Of a stretch of 64,000 bases of DNA, positions 23,832 through 30,975 are shown piece after piece. Position numbers and translations under genes: made by a program. Below the pieces are notes generated by a model. That model saw only the letters and a list, made by a program, of their open reading frames with translations, did no database searches and was not told the DNA's origin. Each line of letters begins with the position of its first letter. Within the stretch, counting starts at the first letter, position 1. Location of the stretch: NCBI GenBank assembly GCA_903840165.1, contig CAIMEY010000121.1, positions 1 to 64,000 of the forward strand, read 5' to 3'. The stretch comes from an uncultured Myxococcales bacterium (lineage in GTDB: Bacteria; Myxococcota_A; UBA9042).

Positions 23832-24566
23832 CTAGAACCACTGGCTCAGATACTGCTGCGCCTGCTTGCGCCACCAGTGATACTCATGGCTGCTGTCATG
23901 CCCCCACAGGGCCAGCCGATTGGGAATCGCTTTTCGATGCAGCCAGTTGGCCATCTCCACGGTCTCTGGAATACAGCCGTGCTCATGATTGCCCCGGCCG
24001 ACAACCAGGGTCAGGTGCGTATTTTCGCGCACATGGTCCAACGCCGCGCCGCTGAGATTGGGCACAAAGGCCAGAGGATCATTGAAATACAGGTCGGCAT
24101 TGGTATCGCCGTCAAAGAACGTGCTGGACCGATAGCGCCCTGATAGGCACAAGGCTCGACGAAAGGTCTGCGGATGCTTCAAGGCAAAAAGCGCTGAATA
24201 CATAGCGCCTAAGCTACAGCCAGTGGCCACCAGGGTCGCCTCAGGCATCTGACAGTCTTGACGAATAAACGGCACCAAATCCTCAAGCACAAAGCGCTCA
24301 TAGGCCTTGTGCTGGGCCATCCGCGACTCCAGCGACCCTTGCGCCCGCCACGATTGCGAGACGTTGGTCTCGGGGCAGTAGATTTTCATTCGCCCCTGGG
24401 CCAGCAACGGCGCAAGCGCATCGATCATGCCGCCAGCCTGCCACTCGTGGGCAACACCCGCTGCCGATGGAAAAACCACAAGGGGCCTGCCCACTTCGCC
24501 GTAGCACCACAGGTGAATGCGACGCCCCATGGCCGGGCTTTCGAGCAGCAAATGACGAGCTCCCAT
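23832..24566 (-). CDS. esterase, alpha/beta-hydrolase of the esterase-D/PF00756 type
   Basis: A 244-residue soluble hydrolase. The nucleophile elbow is GCSLG and the C-terminal catalytic His lies in WGHDSSHEYHWW; an acidic residue precedes it in the usual order. It lacks a signal peptide. The ATG chosen has AAGGA five bases upstream; the long upstream frame runs through the neighbouring divergent gene and is rejected. Members hydrolyse short acyl esters or S-formylglutathione; the substrate here is unknown. Divergent from the thioesterase gene. Confidence 0.85.
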   Translation of the reverse strand: MGARHLLLESPAMGRRIHLWCYGEVGRPLVVFPSAAGVAHEWQAGGMIDALAPLLAQGRMKIYCPETNVSQSWRAQGSLESRMAQHKAYERFVLEDLVPFIRQDCQMPEATLVATGCSLGAMYSALFALKHPQTFRRALCLSGRYRSSTFFDGDTNADLYFNDPLAFVPNLSGAALDHVRENTHLTLVVGRGNHEHGCIPETVEMANWLHRKAIPNRLALWGHDSSHEYHWWRKQAQQYLSQWF

Positions 24567-24704
24567 GACATCCTTGTGCGGGCCGCAAGCAGGCGATACC
24601 GAGTGCGGATGGAAGGGCAAGCGGGCGCTGACGTCAAGCTTCTGGCCGATTTGCGGCAGTGCCAGGGCTAGGTCACACTGCGACGTCTTCTGGAGGCCAA
24701 AGCC

Positions 24705-25199
24705 GTGATCCTGACGCCCGATTCGCCCCTGCAACCCGTACCGGCATCCGCATCGCAAGTGCAGATGACGGAACTGGTTTTGCCCCAGCACACCAACACC
24801 GTCGGGACCTGCTTTGGCGGCGTGATCCTGTCGTGGATTGACATTGGAGCCGGCATCTGCGCGGGCCGACATGCAAAAAGGCCTGCCGTTACAGTCGCTT
24901 TTGATGACGTGCACTTCATCACCCCGGTGCGGCTGGGCGACGTCGTTGAGATCATCGCGCGCATCACCTATGCCGGCAGAACGTCAATGGAAATCGGCGT
25001 CGAAGTTTGGCGGCAAACCCTGGACGGTACTCGCGAACACAGCAACACGGCGTACGTGACCTTTGTAGCGGTGGACGGCGGGGGGCGCCCGGTGCCGGTG
25101 CCTCCCCTACTTCTGGAAACGCCTGAAGATCGCAGGCTTTTTCATGAAGGCGAGTTGCGCCGGCAGGAACGCCTGACCAAGGCCAATCGCAGCAGCTGA
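24705..25199 (+). CDS. acyl-CoA thioesterase, hotdog fold
   Basis: A 164-residue cytoplasmic protein of the YciA/BACH-type thioesterase family. Residues 18-40 carry LVLPQHTNTVGTCFGGVILS and then WID, the family signature with the catalytic Asn/Asp region, followed by VAFDDVHFITPVRLGDVVEI. It hydrolyses acyl-CoA to free acid and CoA. The start is GTG with GGAGG upstream. It has normal length and stands 139 bp from the divergent esterase. Confidence 0.92.
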   Translation: MILTPDSPLQPVPASASQVQMTELVLPQHTNTVGTCFGGVILSWIDIGAGICAGRHAKRPAVTVAFDDVHFITPVRLGDVVEIIARITYAGRTSMEIGVEVWRQTLDGTREHSNTAYVTFVAVDGGGRPVPVPPLLLETPEDRRLFHEGELRRQERLTKANRSS

Positions 25200-25292
25200 A
25201 CCAACGCCCTCCGGCGGCGCGACAATTTGCTACCTCCCGCGTCCGCCATTAGGCTCGGCTCCCTGCGCGGCTGCACAGCCAAAGGCTTGCCC

Positions 25293-25946
25293 ATGTTGCA
25301 CGAACTCATCTATTCGATTGTCAAATGGTATTTCCCCCTGGTCCTGGAATACGGCTACCCCGGCATAGCGGGCATGATGGCGCTGGAATCCACGGTCGTG
25401 CCGATCCCCAGCGAAGTGATCATTCCTCCGGCCGCTTGGTGGGCATCCCAGGGAAAACTAAGCGCTATTGGCGTCATCTTGGCCGGCACGATCGGCTCGG
25501 TCGTCGGCGCGTGGCTGATGTACTTGGCGTCGCGGCACATCGGTCGCCCCTTGCTGCTGCGCTATGGCAAGTATGTCCTGATTAAGCCTGAGAAAATCGA
25601 GGCCGCGGAGCGCTTTTTGGCCCGCTACCACACCGGCGGCATCTTCTTTGCGCGCTTGCTGCCCGTCGTTCGCCACCTGATCGGCATTCCTGCCGGAATT
25701 ATCCGAATACCGTTAGGTACTTACTTGACGATGACCGCCATCGGCTCAGCGAGTTGGTGCACGGTGTTGACTTGGTTTGGCCAAAGGGTCTTGGGCAAAG
25801 AACCGAATCTAATCAATGATCCTGAAGCGCTGACCCGAACGCTCAAGCACGAATCGATGACCATCGTGATCGGCGTGGTGGTCCTGACCCTGCTGTACAT
25901 TGCGGTGGTGTGGATGACGCGCAAGGACGACAAGAAAGCTGTCTAA
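25293..25946 (+). CDS. DedA family membrane protein
   Basis: A 217-residue inner-membrane protein of the DedA/SNARE-associated family. The typical ESTVVPIPSEVIIPPAAWWA and the later FARLLPVVRHLIGIPAGIIR motif with essential Arg are visible. DedA proteins support proton-motive-force-dependent lipid or undecaprenyl phosphate transport. The ATG with AAAGG upstream is chosen over a longer frame. It converges on the PDZ-thioredoxin gene with a three-base gap. Confidence 0.93.
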   Translation: MLHELIYSIVKWYFPLVLEYGYPGIAGMMALESTVVPIPSEVIIPPAAWWASQGKLSAIGVILAGTIGSVVGAWLMYLASRHIGRPLLLRYGKYVLIKPEKIEAAERFLARYHTGGIFFARLLPVVRHLIGIPAGIIRIPLGTYLTMTAIGSASWCTVLTWFGQRVLGKEPNLINDPEALTRTLKHESMTIVIGVVVLTLLYIAVVWMTRKDDKKAV

Positions 25947-25949
25947 TTT

Positions 25950-27644
25950 TCAAGGCTTTTTGCCTTCCGCCTGATCGAGCAGCGTCGTCAACCACGTCTG
26001 CAACGCGTCGGCTGTCCAGCCTGTGCCCCGGTGAACGCCCAAGATCTTGCCATCAGGCCCGACGACCAAGAACGTCGGCACGCTCTCAAGCTCAAGTTTT
26101 TCAAGCCCTTCTGGCCCAATCCACGCGATTTCCGGAGCCCCCGGCAGTTCCTCGCTGACATACTGTTCGAGCGCCGCCTGATCCTTGTCAATCGAGGCCG
26201 CCACGACCAGCAGGGGCCGATCCGCAAGCCTTTGCGCTACTTCGACCAGCACAGGCGTCATCACGCGGCAGGGACCACACCAGGTCGCCCATACGTCAAT
26301 GACCAGGATTTTCCCAGCTAGATCATGGGGATGTGGGCGCGACATATACCATCGGTTGACATCGATGGCCGGCAATCGCTTGCCAACCCAGGGGTCCTTG
26401 ACCCAGTCATCAACTTGGCCCACCTGGGGCGCCTTTGTCCCCAGATGCAAAGCGACGACATCTGTATGCGTGACAGCCACTTGCAGTTCAATGGCGCCGC
26501 TGAGATCGCCGGCAAAGGACACGTCGCGTCCGGCCCCGGCCACGGCTGGTTGCAGAGCGACGATTCGGAACATCCCTTCTGGCAAGCGAAATTCTGCCCG
26601 ACCCGCTGCGTCGGTCAGCACTGTCTGCGTGTCCTGCGGCGCGTTGACGGGCGGCGGCGACAGCATTGAAGTAAGGCGCAGGGCCAAGCGCATGTTCGCC
26701 AACGGCTTTCCTGCCAGATCGACCGCCACACGCACAGGCACAGGGCCGATCCAATGATTGGCAACCCGGGGCGGCGTCGGCCTTGGCGCCACATAGCTGG
26801 CAAAGGGCGGCGCAACCTGCTGCCAATCCACCGCCGATTTGGCCGGCACAACGTGGACCGGCAGATTGGAACCCGCGAGATAGACTTGATTTTGTGGCGT
26901 TGTGCGCAACTCCAGCTGCCAATCGTCAATAGCAAACGTGACCGTGCCGGCCTGCCAATTCAGCTTGGGCCCCGGGCGATCGCGTCCGCCCGCCAACCGC
27001 TGATCGCCTTGCGCTGTAAGGACTTGGAGACGCCAGGGCTCCAGCGGCGACGGGCCGGGCTCAAAGCGCAGGCCGATCGTCCCCTGCGCCGCCGACGCCA
27101 GAATCGCTAGCTTGGGCTCTAGTGCGATAATCTGCGAAGTTTGCTCTGGAAATAGCCGATCGAGCGGCACGCGCTGCACGGCGACGGTCCAAGACTTTTC
27201 GCCCCGCCGCACCTGCACTCGGCAGGTCGTGCCCGCAGGACCGCGAATATGGCCAGCAACATCACTGACTTTTGCCTGGGGCGGCACGGTCCAGTCGTCG
27301 ATGGCCGTCAGGACGTCCTGGGCTTGCACACCGGCACGCCCCGCTGGCCCCGCGGCGGGCACCTTGGAAGCGCGCACCAGGCCATCCTTGGCTTCCAGTT
27401 GCAGGCCAACCCCGCCTGGCGAAGGCTTTTTTGCAACCGGGTCGGTGACGTCGTGAAAGGGCCAGCGGTTGTCCGGTAGGGGTGCCTCAGCGGCAGGGAC
27501 CGGTGCGAGTTTCGCAACCACCGGCTTGGGCGCAGGTTGAGCCCAGGCCAACCCGGGCAGGCAGACGGCGGCTAAAGTCAGCCAGCGAGCCAAGAACTGC
27601 CAAGAAAACGAAGGGAATTGACGTTGATCGGCCAGATTCATCAT
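25950..27644 (-). CDS. secreted PDZ-thioredoxin fusion protein
   Basis: A 564-residue protein with a cleavable signal peptide (WLTLAAVCLPGLAWA). Residues 75-150 form a PDZ-like domain (GVGLQLEAKDGLVRASKVPA, then GPAGRAGVQAQDVLTAIDDW). Next come about 150 residues of unknown beta-rich sequence and a region resembling a CarboxypepD/Ig-like domain (VAVDLAGKPLANMRLALRL). The C-terminus (415-564) is a TlpA-like thioredoxin domain with WCGPC at about 455. It probably reduces or exchanges disulfides in the periplasm on partners found by the PDZ domain. Either of two adjacent ATGs can be the start. Confidence 0.82.
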   Translation of the reverse strand: MMNLADQRQFPSFSWQFLARWLTLAAVCLPGLAWAQPAPKPVVAKLAPVPAAEAPLPDNRWPFHDVTDPVAKKPSPGGVGLQLEAKDGLVRASKVPAAGPAGRAGVQAQDVLTAIDDWTVPPQAKVSDVAGHIRGPAGTTCRVQVRRGEKSWTVAVQRVPLDRLFPEQTSQIIALEPKLAILASAAQGTIGLRFEPGPSPLEPWRLQVLTAQGDQRLAGGRDRPGPKLNWQAGTVTFAIDDWQLELRTTPQNQVYLAGSNLPVHVVPAKSAVDWQQVAPPFASYVAPRPTPPRVANHWIGPVPVRVAVDLAGKPLANMRLALRLTSMLSPPPVNAPQDTQTVLTDAAGRAEFRLPEGMFRIVALQPAVAGAGRDVSFAGDLSGAIELQVAVTHTDVVALHLGTKAPQVGQVDDWVKDPWVGKRLPAIDVNRWYMSRPHPHDLAGKILVIDVWATWCGPCRVMTPVLVEVAQRLADRPLLVVAASIDKDQAALEQYVSEELPGAPEIAWIGPEGLEKLELESVPTFLVVGPDGKILGVHRGTGWTADALQTWLTTLLDQAEGKKP

Positions 27645-28067
27645 GGTTGGGAGCCTACCGGTCCCCGCAACCGCTGGCAATGGCCGGGCAGGAACAACCA
27701 GGGCCGAAGCAATCCAACTGTCTATTTATAAAGATAGATCATGCAACGACGGCTCAAGGCCCGCCTTCGCTGCAGGGTGAAACCTCTGAGCGGGGTTCGT
27801 GGCGCGCGCCTGTCCGAACGGGACGAGACCATTTGTAAAGAATCGCAACTACCTCGGCAGCATTGAGCCTGCAGCTTGACCCAGGCAGGCAAAATCCGCA
27901 GCCTATGGCGCGTGACCGACAACTGCCTTGGGAAAGTCCTCCCGTTGCGCGGTCCATGGACACGACCGGCGCGCATCCTTTGTTGAGGGGACCGCATCTG
28001 ACCCTTACCCGCCTTCGACAGCGGCTCGGGCCGGTGGATGGCCCCAAAGGACTGGAAACGACTCACG
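27645..28067. other. divergent intergenic region
   Basis: These 423 bp separate the leftward PDZ-thioredoxin gene from the rightward outer-membrane operon, so promoters for both should lie here. A short AT-rich island at 27720-27738 contains TATAAA readable on either strand and short TCTAT/ATAGA arms. No coding frame is credible. Confidence 0.5.
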
Positions 28068-28766
28068 ATGATCGCCCTGACTGCCGATGAAAGGAGCTGC
28101 TTGGACGCCCCCTACGCCATCGACAGATGGAGGATGGGCGCGGCGACGCTTGGCGCTTGCTTGCTGTGTGCTTGCGCGCTCTTGACCATGCCCTGCCACG
28201 CAGCCGAAGCGTCCCTAGCCTCGTCACCGACCAGTGCCGTGGCCGAGGCAGAAGCGCCCACACCCCCTGTCCAAGGGGCTCATGTGGTTGGCAGCCTCTT
28301 GGCCGGCAAACCCGCCGTGTTGGGCACGGGCGCAACCATGGGCGTAGGCGCAGCATGGGGCGTAGCCGGGCCCGTTGGCTGGGGAATTCAGTCCTCTTGG
28401 TCCACCGCCACCGAGTATACGCCCACTTGGACGGTCACCCATAGCGAGTGGCGAGTGCGCGGCTACGGCGAACTGTGCCATCGACCAGGACGCGGTTTGC
28501 TCTGCGTTCGCGGCCAGATAGGCACGACAACGCTGTGGGAATCGCGCACGCGTGACCAGGCAAGCCGCATCTCGACCTTGCAAACCGGGGCCTTAGACAC
28601 CTCCGCCGTCCGCCTCATGCCAGGTGCCGAACTCCTTGCAAGTATTGGGCTTCGCGTCTACGAATCTTGGGGCGTCCAGCTTCAGGCCGGACCTAGCGCA
28701 CATATCTACGGCGGATCGCTGGTCAACTCTTGGGTGGGCACGTTGGGGGTGGTATGGATACCGTGA
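28068..28766 (+). CDS. predicted outer-membrane or secreted beta-rich protein 1
   Basis: A 232-residue protein I do not recognise. A hydrophobic segment (GAATLGACLLCACALLTMPC) with HAAEA after it looks like a signal peptide. The remainder alternates polar and aromatic residues (GWGIQSSWSTATEYTPTWTV) and ends in LGVVWIP, as expected for a small beta-barrel. The start is uncertain: the ATG at 28068 or one at 28134, which has a Shine-Dalgarno too close. It overlaps the next gene by 13 bases and is the first member of the TonB-linked operon. Confidence 0.65.
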   Translation: MIALTADERSCLDAPYAIDRWRMGAATLGACLLCACALLTMPCHAAEASLASSPTSAVAEAEAPTPPVQGAHVVGSLLAGKPAVLGTGATMGVGAAWGVAGPVGWGIQSSWSTATEYTPTWTVTHSEWRVRGYGELCHRPGRGLLCVRGQIGTTTLWESRTRDQASRISTLQTGALDTSAVRLMPGAELLASIGLRVYESWGVQLQAGPSAHIYGGSLVNSWVGTLGVVWIP

Positions 28767-30148
28767 CCAAGCTCCCAGGTAGCGCGCTGTTTTTGCTGTG
28801 GATACTGGCGGCTATCTCCCTGAGTGGCTGTCAGGATCAGGTCCTTGGCATGACCGATAACTCGACGCCGCTGGCAACGATTCAGGTACAAATCTCCGGT
28901 GATTTCGCGCTGGTACGAGCACCGGACACCCTCCAGGAAACGCCGCATCTGCGCGCCGCCTTGGTCTGGGGCCAACAGTACGTTTCTTCCACATTTTGCT
29001 ATCTTTACAATGCACTGCCTCTGGATCCATCGGCCGCAGCTGTGGCCGACCAAGGCTGCCGCGATCCCTTTGGCTTTGTGCCCCTGATCGTCGCCGCGGA
29101 CGCGCCGGTGATCGATGGAAAAGCTTCGATTCCACTGGTGTATTTGCCCCTGGCAACGCAGATGGTGGGCGACTTGACCGGCCGAATCGCCCACGGCGCT
29201 GTGGTCATCTATGACGATCGCAATGGCGACGAAGTCTTGAATTTTCGCCGAGATCGCCAGAGTTTTCCCGAAGGAGTCCGCAAAAATGGCGGAGGTCCCA
29301 ACGGCGGCGGCGGGACGGTCGGCATGGCCAATTCCGCTTCAGCTACAGCCGGTTCTGGAGGCAATGGCCCCGGCGGACTGCAGGACTACATCTATGGCTC
29401 CAGCTTTGTGTCGATGCTCAAGCCCGACCAGCGAATCACCTTTCGCGAAGCAGGTTTTGACGTCTGCGCAGCATTCTACCCGCGTGCTGGCTGCCCGGCC
29501 GCCCCAGCGGGCTTTTCCATCGGCAAAGCCGGTGGATTCTCGGGGAGCGTAGCCGACATTACCATCGATTTTCTCACAGGAAACCTTCCTGCTGAAGCAG
29601 CCGGCACCTGCCAATCGGCTAGCTTAAGCGACGGCAGCATCGACATCGCCCTGCAACCGACTGAAACATTTCGCGATGTAATGTGCCAAGCGGGCGGTAG
29701 CGGTGGCAGCGCCAGTGCCGGATCGACCAACTACCTGCAACCCGGCACAACCAGTCCCGATCTCACGCGACCCTATGTCTGCCTTCCAGTGGGTACTAGC
29801 GTCGCCATGGCCTTTGCCGGCTACATCCTGCAATCGGGCGGATTACCTAAGAATGTTGGCCAGCAGTGCGGCATCGACCTTGCCACGGCGGCATCGCTCA
29901 GCACGGCGGCTGGCGGCGGTGCAGGACCAGGTGGCGGTAGTGGTGCCGGGGGCAAAGGTGCCCTTAAGCAATGGGAACTTGTGGTTTCCGGCTCCAGCGA
30001 AGGTTGCCGAGGCGTCGGTCACTACGTGCTTCGCGGCTGCGCCAATGACGCCAGTTGCGCCGACAATAAGGTCCAGTGGGATGTGACGGCGGCTGAATCG
30101 ATCCCAAGCTGGTGGCCCTGCCCCAAGCCCGAGGTGCAGAGCCCATGA
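28754..30148 (+). CDS. large lipoprotein of unknown function
   Basis: A 464-residue lipoprotein (signal ending ISLSGC). No known domain is recognised. Residues 180-200 and 390-405 are Gly-rich and low in complexity, and six or more Cys in the second half suggest disulfides. There is a segment VVIYDDRNGDEVLNF that could bind metal. The ATG has GGGGGTGG upstream and overlaps the preceding gene; its stop overlaps the following start (ATGA). It is likely the surface or periplasmic partner of the neighbouring barrel and receptor proteins. Confidence 0.7.
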   Translation: MDTVTKLPGSALFLLWILAAISLSGCQDQVLGMTDNSTPLATIQVQISGDFALVRAPDTLQETPHLRAALVWGQQYVSSTFCYLYNALPLDPSAAAVADQGCRDPFGFVPLIVAADAPVIDGKASIPLVYLPLATQMVGDLTGRIAHGAVVIYDDRNGDEVLNFRRDRQSFPEGVRKNGGGPNGGGGTVGMANSASATAGSGGNGPGGLQDYIYGSSFVSMLKPDQRITFREAGFDVCAAFYPRAGCPAAPAGFSIGKAGGFSGSVADITIDFLTGNLPAEAAGTCQSASLSDGSIDIALQPTETFRDVMCQAGGSGGSASAGSTNYLQPGTTSPDLTRPYVCLPVGTSVAMAFAGYILQSGGLPKNVGQQCGIDLATAASLSTAAGGGAGPGGGSGAGGKGALKQWELVVSGSSEGCRGVGHYVLRGCANDASCADNKVQWDVTAAESIPSWWPCPKPEVQSP

Positions 30149-30975
30149 GCATTGCGCCAATCGGAAAATCCGCTTTGCGAACGCAAAGTTGGACCCTTGC
30201 TATACAAGCCTTTTGTGCCGCGGTTCTGGCCGTTGGTGCCTTGCTATTGCCCGCCACCGCCCACGCCGCGCCCGCCGAAACGCTCGCTGAAGCAGGCACT
30301 GCAGTCGACGCCCCGGCTGTGGCCACGGTGGAGGACGACGCCCTACCCTTCAAGCTGTCCCTGCCCACCGAAGAGGACCGCGTCGCCTGGCAAAGGCCTG
30401 GATTTCGCATGGCTCTTGGCCTTGAGTATGGCACGCTGCGGGGCCTGGACGGCGCGCCGTCGGGTCGCATCTTTGGAGCAATCCTTCGCACTGGCGCGAG
30501 GTTAGATACCGATTGGTCCCTGCTCCTGTCCTTTCACTACGCCTCAGCCTCGGCCACAGGAGGTCTGGCCGCCCTGCGCTTTGCCGGCACCCTAGACCCG
30601 ACGTGGCATGTCAACGAACATTTGGAACTCGCGGCCGGCGTTGGCTTTGGCGGCTTGGTCGAGTCGTCCACCGGGCGCGCCGACCCGTACGCTGCCCAAA
30701 GACAGACCCTGGACGTTTCGATCACCTATCCCAAGGCAAGTCCTCCGGTTTCCACCTGCAGCGGCCTCGGGCCTGCGGGACTTTTGCGCGCGGGGTGGAT
30801 GCAGTTGATCGGCCCCTTGGCATCCACGGGGATCGTCTTGGAAGTGCAGGGACAATGGACTGGCTGCGTCGTCAGTGTCGGGCGGACCGAAGCCGACACG
30901 GCCAAGGCTTTGGTACAGCGACAATGGTGGCCCCTAGCAGGGGCGACGCTGGCGTGGATGGTGCAATGGCGCTGA
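30145..30975 (+). CDS. predicted outer-membrane or secreted beta-rich protein 2
   Basis: A 276-residue protein with a signal peptide ending LLLPATAHA. The body has repeated amphipathic strands such as LALGLEYGTLRGLDG-like and WSLLLSFHYASASATGG-like stretches, compatible with a small outer-membrane barrel. Codons 15-21, inside the signal peptide, contain TTGCTATACA copy 7. It overlaps both neighbours (4 and 10 bases), so it is translated as part of one unit with the lipoprotein and the receptor. Function unknown. Confidence 0.65.
   Translation: MSIAPIGKSALRTQSWTLAIQAFCAAVLAVGALLLPATAHAAPAETLAEAGTAVDAPAVATVEDDALPFKLSLPTEEDRVAWQRPGFRMALGLEYGTLRGLDGAPSGRIFGAILRTGARLDTDWSLLLSFHYASASATGGLAALRFAGTLDPTWHVNEHLELAAGVGFGGLVESSTGRADPYAAQRQTLDVSITYPKASPPVSTCSGLGPAGLLRAGWMQLIGPLASTGIVLEVQGQWTGCVVSVGRTEADTAKALVQRQWWPLAGATLAWMVQWR
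30173..30188. promoter_or_regulatory. inverted repeat beside TTGCTATACA copy 7
   Basis: Arms CTTTGCG and CGCAAAG separated by AA, within codons 10-15 of the 30145 gene. It contains the GAAC (30179-30182) that lies 18 nt before TATACA. Similar inverted repeats lie beside copies 3 and 8. Confidence 0.45.
30189..30206 (+). repeat. TTGCTATACA element, copy 7 (inside a signal-peptide coding region)
   Basis: TTGGACCC followed by TTGCTATACA, one mismatch in the third base of the consensus. It is read in frame as TLAIQ. GAAC 18 nt upstream is present. CTTG-CTATA-CAAG can form a short hairpin. Confidence 0.7.

Noticed and set aside
30513-30965. Extension of the TonB-receptor frame upstream to 30513.
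   Set aside because: The extra residues overlap the 30145 gene in another frame, are Arg-rich and carry no signal peptide; the ATG at 30966 is followed by a clear signal peptide.
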